In this document: positions 17,070 to 24,337 of the stretch, piece after piece
Numbering within the stretch: position 1 is the first letter of the stretch
Layout: every line of letters starts with the position of its first letter
DNA from: JAIMBK01 sp040755215
GTDB lineage: Bacteria; Bacillota; Desulfotomaculia; Desulfotomaculales; Nap2-2B
Length of the DNA: 52,975 nt
Direction of reading: 5' to 3'
Assembly: GCA_040755215.1 (NCBI GenBank)
Contig: JBFMBG010000011.1
Coordinates: 1-52,975, forward strand
Notes under the pieces: generated by a model
Databases searched by the model: none
What the model was told of the DNA's origin: nothing
Seen by the model: only the letters and a program-made list of their open reading frames with translations
Made by a program: the position numbers and the translations under genes

Positions 17070-19019
17070 GTGTTGAAAAAACATTCCGATAATGACGTCG
17101 AGGCCAATATTCGCCATGCCTTGACTTTGATGGAGGGGCCGGAAGGCGACCGACCGACGGATATTGTCTATTACCAGGCTGGCTGGCGCATCGGCGAGCA
17201 ACTGGGCGTTAATGTCCTTGGGGATATACCGGCCAGGTTGGAAGACCTGGGCGTTGGCAAACCGAAACTAGAGAGTGTCGAAGGAAATAAGATAGTGGTC
17301 CGTTGGTACGACTGTTTGACTTGCTCCAACCTGCCGCCGGTGGGTAAAACCCTGTGTTACCTGGAAGCAGGTTTGTTGGCTGGGGCCCTAAAAAAGGTCC
17401 TGGGGCGGACTGTTGAGGTGGAAGAAACCAGGTGCTGGGGGACAGGGGAAAAGTACTGCCAGATGGAGGCCACAGTGGCAGGCGCGGCTTCGGATGATGG
17501 GGATAAAGAGGTGAATCAATGGCCGATCCCCTTCTCCGAAGAGAACAGCCGCCTCCTGATCAACTTGACTTTTCAGGCAGTTCAGGCAGTTAAAAAATCC
17601 CGGCGGGCCAGGTACCAACGCCAGGCTGAGGTGGAGGAAGTGGCCCTCGAACCAGGGGAGAGAAGCGTTCTGGCGATCGGAGATGCCCTTTTTGAAAGGA
17701 TGCCAGCGGGCTTGATTGTAGCTGACCGGCTTGGGATTGTAGTGAAGATGAACAAAACCTGCGAGGAACTTTTGGAAGTTGAGGCACGGCAATCGGTGGG
17801 GCGGCCGGCGGTCGAGGTGATCCCCCATAGCCGTGTTCAGACGGTCCTGGAGTCTGGACGGCCGGAGATCTGGGAAGCCAGAAAAAGTCAGGGGGCAGGC
17901 AGCATCGTCCTGGAAATTCCTCTCTTCAGCGGGACGGAGGTGGTCGGGGCTCTAAGCCAGGTGTTTCCTATCGATTCCGACCTGGTTCGTCTGCTTTTGC
18001 AGAAATTGAGCCAGTTGGAGGCCGAGGTAAAGCGTTACCAGGAAGAACTGCGTCAGGTGCAGCGGACGCGCTTCCGCTTTCACACTATCCAGAGTTTGAA
18101 CCGTAAAATGCAGGAGGTTCTCACGCTAGCGGAGAAAACGGCCCCGAGTAATGCCACCGTTTTGATCCTCGGCCAGAGCGGGACGGGGAAAGAGGTTCTG
18201 GCTCGAGCCATCCACCAGGAGAGTGCCCGGAGAAACTCCCCTTTTCTCAAGGTCGACTGCGCGTCGATTCCGCAAGAACTGCTGGAGTCGGAACTCTTTG
18301 GCTACGAAGAGGGTGCTTTCACTGGGGCCAAAAAAGGTGGGAAACCGGGTAAATTCGAACTGGCCCGCGGCGGCACCATTTTTCTCGACGAAATCGGGGA
18401 TATGACGCCGAACATGCAGGCTAAACTCCTGCGGGTATTACAGGATAAGGAATTTGAAAGGTTAGGCGGTACCCGGCCCATCAAAGTAGATGTGAGGATA
18501 ATTGCGGCGACCAATAGGGACCTGGAGAGGCTGGTGCGGGAAGGTCGTTTCCGCGAGGATCTATTTTACCGGCTTAACGTGGTGAAGCTGGTTTTGCCGC
18601 CGCTGGCGGAGCGGGTGCAGGATATCCCCCTTCTGGTCGACAGTATCCTGGAGAGATTAGGGAAAGAATACGGGCGAAAGCCGGTGGTTACCGCGGCGGC
18701 CATGGGCTGGTTGTTGAGATATTCTTGGCCGGGCAATATCCGCGAACTGGAAAATGTTTTGGAAAGGGCCCTTCTCCTGGCGGAGGAAGGACGTATTCTC
18801 CCTGAACACCTGCCGCTGAACCTGCAGCGGGGTAGTCAACCAACCGGGCCGACTCGCCTGCTCCAGGAGGTGCGGCTGGAGGCAGAAAAAGAGGCGATTC
18901 TCCTGGCCCTGGAAGCCAGCCGCGGTGAGAAAGCGGGGGCAGCCAGGGCTCTAGGTCTCTCCCGCCAAGCTCTTTACGCCAAGATGGCCAGGTACGGCCT
19001 CGACAGGCGGCGGGAGTAG
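17070..19019 (+). CDS. V4R-PAS-AAA+-Fis sigma-54-dependent activator
   Basis: 649-aa enhancer-binding protein. An N-terminal V4R ligand-sensing domain (about 10-135) keeps the zinc ligands known in the phenol sensors MopR/PoxR/DmpR: C96, E119, C122, C130. It has an extra CxxC pair (C82, C85). A PAS domain follows (about 200-300), then the AAA+ domain with Walker A GQSGTGKE (368-375), sigma-54-contacting GAFTGA (415-420) and FLDEIG (438-443), and a C-terminal Fis-type helix-turn-helix. GTG start 9 nt after GGGAGGT. It lies just upstream of a sigma-54 promoter driving CODH genes, so it is the likely activator of that operon. The ligand is unknown; the V4R family binds small organic molecules. 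Confidence 0.9.
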   Translation: MLKKHSDNDVEANIRHALTLMEGPEGDRPTDIVYYQAGWRIGEQLGVNVLGDIPARLEDLGVGKPKLESVEGNKIVVRWYDCLTCSNLPPVGKTLCYLEAGLLAGALKKVLGRTVEVEETRCWGTGEKYCQMEATVAGAASDDGDKEVNQWPIPFSEENSRLLINLTFQAVQAVKKSRRARYQRQAEVEEVALEPGERSVLAIGDALFERMPAGLIVADRLGIVVKMNKTCEELLEVEARQSVGRPAVEVIPHSRVQTVLESGRPEIWEARKSQGAGSIVLEIPLFSGTEVVGALSQVFPIDSDLVRLLLQKLSQLEAEVKRYQEELRQVQRTRFRFHTIQSLNRKMQEVLTLAEKTAPSNATVLILGQSGTGKEVLARAIHQESARRNSPFLKVDCASIPQELLESELFGYEEGAFTGAKKGGKPGKFELARGGTIFLDEIGDMTPNMQAKLLRVLQDKEFERLGGTRPIKVDVRIIAATNRDLERLVREGRFREDLFYRLNVVKLVLPPLAERVQDIPLLVDSILERLGKEYGRKPVVTAAAMGWLLRYSWPGNIRELENVLERALLLAEEGRILPEHLPLNLQRGSQPTGPTRLLQEVRLEAEKEAILLALEASRGEKAGAARALGLSRQALYAKMARYGLDRRRE

Positions 19020-19157
19020 TTTGAAAAGGTCACCGGGAGAAGATAGACCGAGTCAGGCAACGCGACCGAGGGGAGTATGCCGGTCATCGCCTGGCCGAAG
19101 GAACTTGGGCTTGCGTCAGGCGGCTCGCCAGGAATAGCCGGGCTGCGTCAACAAAAC

Positions 19158-19169
19158 TTGACATGTCAA
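19158..19169. promoter_or_regulatory. Candidate enhancer site for the sigma-54 activator
   Basis: TTGACATGTCAA is a perfect 12-bp palindrome about 100 nt upstream of the -24/-12 promoter, the usual distance for an enhancer-binding protein. It overlaps a second imperfect dyad, TGTC...GACA (19165-19182). Binding by the upstream-encoded activator is inferred. Confidence 0.55.
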
Positions 19170-19207
19170 TAGATATAGACACGAGGTATGACCGACGGGT
19201 GGCCTAT

Positions 19208-19243
19208 CCCGGGGGGCGAAATGGGTTCCCCCGGGTCTTTTTA
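19208..19243 (+). terminator. Terminator between regulator and CODH operon
   Basis: An 8-bp GC stem (CCCGGGGG / CCCCCGGG) with a 12-nt loop, followed by TCTTTTTAT. It blocks read-through from the regulator gene, so the CODH operon depends on the promoter just downstream. Confidence 0.85.
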
Positions 19244-19258
19244 TGGGCCTTCCTCTGG

Positions 19259-19274
19259 TGGTACGCTTCTTGCA
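19259..19274 (+). promoter_or_regulatory. Sigma-54 (-24/-12) promoter of the CODH operon
   Basis: TGGTAC, 5 nt, TTGCA matches the consensus TGGCAC-N5-TTGCA with one change and exact spacing; GG and GC are kept at -24 and -12. It lies 30 nt upstream of the TTG start at 19304, after the regulator's terminator. Confidence 0.85.
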
Positions 19275-19303
19275 AAAACCGGTTGGTGAAAGGGGGTGAA
19301 AAA

Positions 19304-20623
19304 TTGCCGAGATACGTGATCATTGGAAACAGCGCTGCCGGAATTACCGCTGCCGAGGCCATACGCCGGGTCTCCCCCGGGGCGGCGGTGACCATCGTTG
19401 ACCAGGAACCCCATCATGTATACTCCCGCTGTCTTATTCCTGAGGTGGTGGCCGGGATGGTTGGGCAGCAAGACATTTACTTTCGTCCGGCCGATTTTTA
19501 CCACCGGATGAATCTGGAGCCCCTATTGGGAAAGAGGGTTGACCGGATTGAAGCTGCCGGGCGGAGGCTTTGCCTGGAGGGAGGAACCGAGATTCCTTAC
19601 GATGCCCTTTTGGTGGCTACCGGGGCACGGCCGGCCCGGGCCGATGTACCTGGTGAAAATCTGAAAGGGGTTTTCACTCTTCGAACCTGGGACGATGCCC
19701 GGGCAATAGCAGAGATGGCAGCCGACGCGGAGGAGGCTGTGGTTATCGGCGGCGGACTGGTGAGTTTAAAGGCCGCCGTATCCTTGAAAAAACGCGGCGT
19801 CCGCCGGGTAACCGTGGTGGTCAAATCCAGGCACATTCTCTCGAGACAACTGGACCGCCAGGGAGCGGTCCTGGTCCAGGAAGCCCTGGAAGCCCTTGGG
19901 ATTCAGTTTCTCTTTAGGTTAAATCCCAGAGAATTTACGGAAAGAGCTGGTACTTCCAGGAAAAAAAGTAAAGTCAGAGCGGTGATTCTGGAGGACGGTC
20001 GGGAGATACAAGCCGACCTGGTAGTGGTGGGTAAGGGAGTAATTCCCAACGCTGAACTGATCAGGGAGGCCGGTGGAAAGGTCAGGCGAGGTGTGGTGGT
20101 GGACGGGCACCAGCGAACGGACCTGCCTGCGATTTATGCCGCTGGAGATGTGACGGAAGCAACCGATGTCCTTACCGGAGAGACGGTACAATCAGCCCTT
20201 TGGACCCTGGCCGTGGAGCAGGGAAGGGTGGCCGGACTCAACATGGCCGGCGAAAGGTGCCGGTACGAGGGTAGTTTGACCCGGCTTAACGCCGCCGAAT
20301 TAGGCGGAGTTGCTTTTGTTTCCGTCGGCCTGGTGGAAGGTGAGGGACTTGGCTGGAAACAAGGTGTCTGTTTCGATCGAGAGAAAGGGTCATACCGGCG
20401 GCTGGTTTTCCGGGAGGGACGGCTGGTAGGAGCGATCCTGGTAGGGGACATCTCCAGGGCAGGTATTTACACCGCTCTGATCAGGCGTGGTCAGCAGGTC
20501 ACGGGCTACGAGGAGGATTTGCTCCGGGGCGAGATTTCGGCCTACCGATTCCTGGGGGTGGTACATTCCCAGACCGGAACTGGAGCGCCCAATCAGGCTA
20601 TTGGCGACTTTTCGCGAGGATGA
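19304..20623 (+). CDS. FAD/NAD(P) oxidoreductase of the CODH operon (FNOR type)
   Basis: 439 aa from the TTG at 19304, which has AAAGGGGGTG upstream; longer versions of the frame would begin before the promoter. N-terminal FAD motif GNSAAGITAAEA, then SRCLIPEVVAG around the position of the redox Cys of NADH oxidases, an NAD motif GGGLVSLKAA and a second FAD motif AAGDV. Class III pyridine nucleotide-disulfide oxidoreductase family. CooS-CooF-flavoprotein clusters are known in several anaerobes, where the flavoprotein is proposed to pass electrons from CO to NAD(P). First gene of this operon, directly behind the sigma-54 promoter. Confidence 0.85.
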   Translation: MPRYVIIGNSAAGITAAEAIRRVSPGAAVTIVDQEPHHVYSRCLIPEVVAGMVGQQDIYFRPADFYHRMNLEPLLGKRVDRIEAAGRRLCLEGGTEIPYDALLVATGARPARADVPGENLKGVFTLRTWDDARAIAEMAADAEEAVVIGGGLVSLKAAVSLKKRGVRRVTVVVKSRHILSRQLDRQGAVLVQEALEALGIQFLFRLNPREFTERAGTSRKKSKVRAVILEDGREIQADLVVVGKGVIPNAELIREAGGKVRRGVVVDGHQRTDLPAIYAAGDVTEATDVLTGETVQSALWTLAVEQGRVAGLNMAGERCRYEGSLTRLNAAELGGVAFVSVGLVEGEGLGWKQGVCFDREKGSYRRLVFREGRLVGAILVGDISRAGIYTALIRRGQQVTGYEEDLLRGEISAYRFLGVVHSQTGTGAPNQAIGDFSRG

Positions 20624-20719
20624 TCGGGCTGGAACCCGCGGTGTCTTAAGCTGCCGGCCAGGAACTCCAGTTTTGCAGGCGGATTACGGACAATTCTTAG
20701 ATTAGCCAAGGAGGCTTGA

Positions 20720-20752
20720 ATGGAAAATGAAAGAACGGGTTTCCATGGATGA
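20720..20752 (+). other. Short reading frame overlapping the cooS start
   Basis: ATG at 20720 has ideal spacing from AAGGAGG (20708-20714) and encodes ten codons ending in TGA at 20750-20752. It is out of frame with cooS and ends just past an in-frame cooS ATG at 20745 (ATGGATGA). It could couple translation to that ATG or be fortuitous. Confidence 0.3.
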
Positions 20753-22649
20753 AAACGTCATGGCCATGCTGGATGTGGCTCAGGAGCAGGGCATTGAAAC
20801 TATCTGGGACCGCTATCGGAAGCAGCTACCTCAATGTGGTTTTGGTGAAAGCGGTTTATGCTGCCGCAATTGCTTGCAGGGACCCTGCCGGCTCGATCCC
20901 TTTGAGGACGGCCCAACGGCGGGGGTTTGCGGGGCAGGGGCCGACACGATCGTGGCCCGTAACCTTATCCGGGCCATTGCCGCCGGGACGGCGTCCCACT
21001 CGGGACACGCCAAGCACCTGGCCCATGTTCTGAAAAAGGTAGCCGACGGAAAAGCAGCGGACTATGCGGTCAAAGATGAGGCCAAGCTGAGGTCGGTGGC
21101 AGCCCGGTTGGGAATCGAAACGGAAGGCCGCTCCGTGCAGGAACTTGCGAAAAAGGTGGCTGATGCGGCACTGGCTGATTTCAGCGAACGGGAAAAACCG
21201 ATTGCTTGGGCAGCTACCACCATTACCAGGCGAAGGGCAGAAGCCCTGGCGCGACTGGGGAGCATGCCGATGGGTATCGATAGCGCGATCTCCAAGATCC
21301 TCCACCGTACAACCCTGGGTGTTGATGCCGACCCAGTAAACCTGCTTATTGGAGGAGTAGAAGGGGCCATAGCTGATTATGCCGGCTGCCACATGGGTAC
21401 CGATCTGGCCGATATCCTTTTTGGTACCCCGCAACCGGTGGTTACCGAGGCCAACATGGGGGTCCTTAAGGAAAAGGCGGTTAATATCGCCCTCCACGGC
21501 CACAATCCCGTCCTGTCGGAGATCATTGTCCAGGCGGCCCGGGAAGTGGAAATGACGGAAGAGGCCAGGGAAGCTGGGGCGGAGGAAGGCATCAACCTGG
21601 TAGGGATCTGCTGTACCGGCAATGAGGTCCTTATGCGGCACGGAGTTCCTCCTTTAACCCATTCGGTCTCGCAGGAAATGCCGATCCTGACTGGTGCCCT
21701 GGATGCTATGGTGGTGGATTACCAGTGCGTCTATCCGTCCCTTAGTACGGTAGCTGGATGCTATGGTACTAAGCTGGTGACGACTATGGAGATCGGCAAA
21801 ATCCCCGGGGCCACCCACGTTGAACTGCGGGAAGATGAGGCCCTGGAAAAAGCCCGGGAGATCATCCGGCTGGCTATCGCCGCTTATAAGGCCAGGCGGG
21901 AAAAACCAGTGAATATTCCGCGGGCCAAAAGTCCGACGGTGGCCGGATTTTCGGCCGAGGCCATCGTAACCGCCCTGGCCAAACTCGATGCTGCCGACCC
22001 TTTAAAACCGCTTATCGATAATATCGTTAACGGTAATATCCAGGGGATAGTGCTCTTTGCCGGATGCAATAACGTGAAGGTACCACAGGATAAGAATTAC
22101 CTGGTCATGGCTAAAGAACTGGCCCGCCGCGATGTTCTGTTGCTGGCCACGGGATGCGGAGCAGGGGCTTTTGCCCGCCATGGCCTGCTGACGGGAGAGG
22201 CGACTAACAAACATGCGGGACCCGGCCTCAAAACCGTCTTGACGGCCATCGGGGAGGCCAACGGTCTGGGCGGGCCGCTACCTCTTATCCTTCATATGGG
22301 TTCCTGTGTCGATAATTCCCGGGCCGTAGATGTGGCGGTGGCGGTGGCCAACCGGTTGGGAGTGGATACGGATAAGTTACCGGTAGCTGCCAGCGCACCG
22401 GAGTACAAGACGGAGAAGGCGGTGGCCATTGGTACCTGGGCTGTGGCTGCGGGGCTACCGACCCATCTCGGCCTGATCCCCCCGTTATTCGGCAGTAAGC
22501 TGGTTACCAGAGTACTGACGGAGGACGTGAAAACCCTTTTGGGAGGGTATTTCATCGTTGAGCCGGATCCGCTCAGGGCGGCCGAGAAGGTTTATGCAGC
22601 TATTCAGGAACGCCGGGCCGGACTGAACCTGGCTACCAGGTCCTGGTAG
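20727..22649 (+). CDS. cooS: Anaerobic Ni-containing carbon monoxide dehydrogenase
   Basis: 640 aa, full length for monofunctional CooS, which oxidises CO to CO2. Every metal ligand can be matched to the Carboxydothermus CODH-II pattern: D-cluster C37 and C45; B-cluster C46, C49, C54, C68; C-cluster H259, C296, C334, C447, C477, C527; and acid-base H91. The enzyme should therefore be active once nickel is inserted. The start is uncertain: ATG 20727 has a long SD spacing (12 nt), and ATG 20745 is also in frame. No acetyl-CoA synthase subunit or CooC nickel chaperone lies nearby, so this is not the acetyl-CoA synthase complex. Followed by cooF at 12 nt. Confidence 0.96.
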   Translation: MKERVSMDENVMAMLDVAQEQGIETIWDRYRKQLPQCGFGESGLCCRNCLQGPCRLDPFEDGPTAGVCGAGADTIVARNLIRAIAAGTASHSGHAKHLAHVLKKVADGKAADYAVKDEAKLRSVAARLGIETEGRSVQELAKKVADAALADFSEREKPIAWAATTITRRRAEALARLGSMPMGIDSAISKILHRTTLGVDADPVNLLIGGVEGAIADYAGCHMGTDLADILFGTPQPVVTEANMGVLKEKAVNIALHGHNPVLSEIIVQAAREVEMTEEAREAGAEEGINLVGICCTGNEVLMRHGVPPLTHSVSQEMPILTGALDAMVVDYQCVYPSLSTVAGCYGTKLVTTMEIGKIPGATHVELREDEALEKAREIIRLAIAAYKARREKPVNIPRAKSPTVAGFSAEAIVTALAKLDAADPLKPLIDNIVNGNIQGIVLFAGCNNVKVPQDKNYLVMAKELARRDVLLLATGCGAGAFARHGLLTGEATNKHAGPGLKTVLTAIGEANGLGGPLPLILHMGSCVDNSRAVDVAVAVANRLGVDTDKLPVAASAPEYKTEKAVAIGTWAVAAGLPTHLGLIPPLFGSKLVTRVLTEDVKTLLGGYFIVEPDPLRAAEKVYAAIQERRAGLNLATRSW

Positions 22650-22661
22650 GGAGGAATCAAA

Positions 22662-23174
22662 ATGCACAAGGAAATATTCATTCGGTTTGACCGGTGCCTT
22701 GGCTGCCGGTCTTGTGAAATCGCCTGTGCCGTCGCCCATTCGGAGGATCGGTCCCTTATAGGGGCCATAAAACAATCCCCTTTACCCAAAAAAAGGATCT
22801 TCGTAGAGCAGGTGGATTCGCTGAAAGCTCCTGTGACCTGCCGGCATTGCCGGGAGGCTTACTGTGTAAACGCCTGCATCAGTGGGGCCATGCACCGGAC
22901 CCCTGATGGCCTGGTAACTAACCTGGAAGCAGAGCAAAAGTGTACCGGTTGCTGGATGTGCGTCATGGTCTGTCCTTACGGCGTCATCCGCCGGGATCAA
23001 GAGAAAGGGATAGCCATGAAGTGCGACCGGGAGTGTTTTGATGAGAAGGGGATCCCGGCCTGCGTCCGGGCCTGCCCCACGAGGGCGCTGATCTTCACCA
23101 CCCTGGAGGAATTCGAAGCTGACAAACGCTGCAGGTATCTGGCCAGGACTATCCTCGCGGCGGCAGGGTCGTAA
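22662..23174 (+). CDS. cooF: CooF-like four-cluster iron-sulfur protein
   Basis: 170 aa with four [4Fe-4S] cysteine groups, the first at C12, C15, C18 and C22, the others in CRHCREAYCVNAC, CTGCWMCVMVCP and CDRECF...CVRACP. This is the DMSO-reductase-subunit-B/CooF electron-carrier fold. It takes electrons from the CooS D-cluster and passes them on, here plausibly to the flavoprotein encoded upstream. ATG after GGGAGG. Last gene of the operon. Confidence 0.92.
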   Translation: MHKEIFIRFDRCLGCRSCEIACAVAHSEDRSLIGAIKQSPLPKKRIFVEQVDSLKAPVTCRHCREAYCVNACISGAMHRTPDGLVTNLEAEQKCTGCWMCVMVCPYGVIRRDQEKGIAMKCDRECFDEKGIPACVRACPTRALIFTTLEEFEADKRCRYLARTILAAAGS

Positions 23175-23362
23175 GGAGATAAAGGCTGCGGCCCGGCAGG
23201 CTGCTGAAAGGGTGTAACGGCCGTGCCGACCAGTCCGGCAATTGAGGTGTCATTTGTATATAAGCAGGGGCTGGGTGGCCCCACCCGGTTCCCTGGGTTG
23301 GATAGATTTCTCCAGGGAGGTCCCCGGTTTTCCCGGCCAAAAGGCGATGGAAAAGCTGCCTA

Positions 23363-23402
23363 AATTGGTAAAGGCATAGCCGTGGCTATGCCTTTACCAA
23401 TT
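23363..23402. repeat. Perfect 40-nt palindrome (19-bp arms)
   Basis: Arms 23363-23381 (AATTGGTAAAGGCATAGCC) and 23384-23402 are exact inverse complements with only GT between. No T-run follows, so it is not a standard terminator. It lies in the otherwise empty 292-nt gap between cooF and tRNA-Pro, where I see no gene. Confidence 0.9.
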
Positions 23403-23467
23403 GTGGTCAAAAATGTGCTCAAAGTGTTTTTGTGTCAGGCCCCGATCCACCGGAGCCTTGATATTCC

Positions 23468-23545
23468 TGGTCGGAGCGACTGGACTCGAACCAGCGGCCT
23501 CTACCACCCCAAGGTAGCGCTCTAGCCAAACTGAGCTACGCCCCG
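23468..23545 (-). tRNA. tRNA-Pro (anticodon GGG)
   Basis: The minus strand folds into a full cloverleaf: acceptor CGGGGCG / CGCTCCG with one G-T pair, anticodon stem CTACC / GGTAG, loop TTGGGGT giving anticodon GGG, a normal GGTTCGAGTCC T-arm and an encoded CCA. It reads proline CCC/CCU. A TATAAT sequence lies on the minus strand at 23569-23574. Confidence 0.95.
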
Positions 23546-23750
23546 TTTATCTAGGTATTATTTTAAACATTATAACAAATAAAGTCAAGTGTTTAGAAAA
23601 AGCCTTTCAATTTTTTATCCTGGAGTGGAAATACTTTACTCACATGATTAATAAATTAATGGGGATAATAGAATTATACACATCATCAAAATTAAATATC
23701 GCCAGCCGCTCTTGCCGTTGGCACCCCTAAAAATTAAAGGAGGCAGGCTA

Positions 23751-23930
23751 ATGGGTAGAAGGCGTGGAGGAGTTATGTCCGACAGGCTGAAATACGAGTT
23801 AGCCGAAGAGCTCGGAGTGGCGGATATCGTCCGGCGGGAGGGCTGGGGCGGGGTTTCTTCCCGGAACTGCGGCAACCTGGTCCGCCTGGCCATCGAGCGC
23901 GCCGAACGCAGTTTAGCCCAGGGGCGCTGA
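23751..23930 (+). CDS. Alpha/beta-type small acid-soluble spore protein
   Basis: 59 aa. The conserved SASP core is present: KYELAEELGV, then GWGGVSSRNCGNLVRLAIERAE. These proteins coat and protect DNA in spores. ATG at 23751 with AAAGGAGG upstream; a second start, ATG at residue 9, is possible. Monocistronic with its own terminator, as usual for forespore genes. Confidence 0.9.
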   Translation: MGRRRGGVMSDRLKYELAEELGVADIVRREGWGGVSSRNCGNLVRLAIERAERSLAQGR

Positions 23931-23937
23931 CGGTTCA

Positions 23938-23979
23938 AAAAGGGATGTGCTTATAAAACAGCGCATCCCTTTTAATTTT
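23938..23979 (+). terminator. Terminator after the spore-protein gene
   Basis: A 13-bp stem with one G-T pair (AAAAGGGATGTGC / GCGCATCCCTTTT) and a 10-nt loop, then AATTTT. Confidence 0.85.
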
Positions 23980-24042
23980 CGGGATAAAAAATGTATTTTT
24001 CAGGAATTTTAGATCAAAATAAGCGGGGAGGTGGTACTTTCC

Positions 24043-24231
24043 TTGCGCGTACAGGTTGATCAGGATTTGTGCATCAGCTGCGGAACGTGTATAGATCTCT
24101 GTCCGGACGTGTTCAACTGGAACGAAGATGAAAAAGCACAGGCAATCCTGGAAGAAGTACCGGAAGAACTGGAGAGCGACGCTCACGAAGCCGTCGAAAG
24201 TTGTCCGACAAGCGCAATATCAGAACAATAA
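24043..24231 (+). CDS. Single-cluster [4Fe-4S] ferredoxin
   Basis: 62 aa. Cluster ligands in CISCGTCIDLCP and the later CPTSAI; the second half lacks a second cluster, as in the monocluster ferredoxins of Desulfotomaculum and thermophiles. Small soluble electron carrier. TTG at 24043 is chosen because GGGGAGGTG then has good spacing; a GTG at 24031 overlaps that ribosome site. Confidence 0.9.
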   Translation: MRVQVDQDLCISCGTCIDLCPDVFNWNEDEKAQAILEEVPEELESDAHEAVESCPTSAISEQ

Positions 24232-24239
24232 CCTGAACT

Positions 24240-24270
24240 GCACGATCATTTTTCCGGTCGTGCCTTTTTC
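24240..24270 (+). terminator. Terminator after ferredoxin
   Basis: GCACGA / TCGTGC stem with a 12-nt loop followed by CTTTTTC. Confidence 0.8.
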
Positions 24271-24337
24271 TTTCTTTATATTTTATAAGGTATAGACCCC
24301 GTTTTAAACTGGTAATATTTATGCAGAGGAGAAACGA

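Noticed and set aside
20727..22649. Acetyl-CoA synthase complex CODH subunit (AcsA)
   Set aside because: No acsB, acsC, acsD or acsE nearby; cooF and a flavoprotein instead, which fits a monofunctional CO-oxidising enzyme.
17000..23545. CODH locus as an integrated island using tRNA-Pro as attachment site
   Set aside because: The island-like position next to a tRNA 3' end is suggestive, but I found no copy of the tRNA 3' end near 16.7-17.1 kb and no integrase gene.
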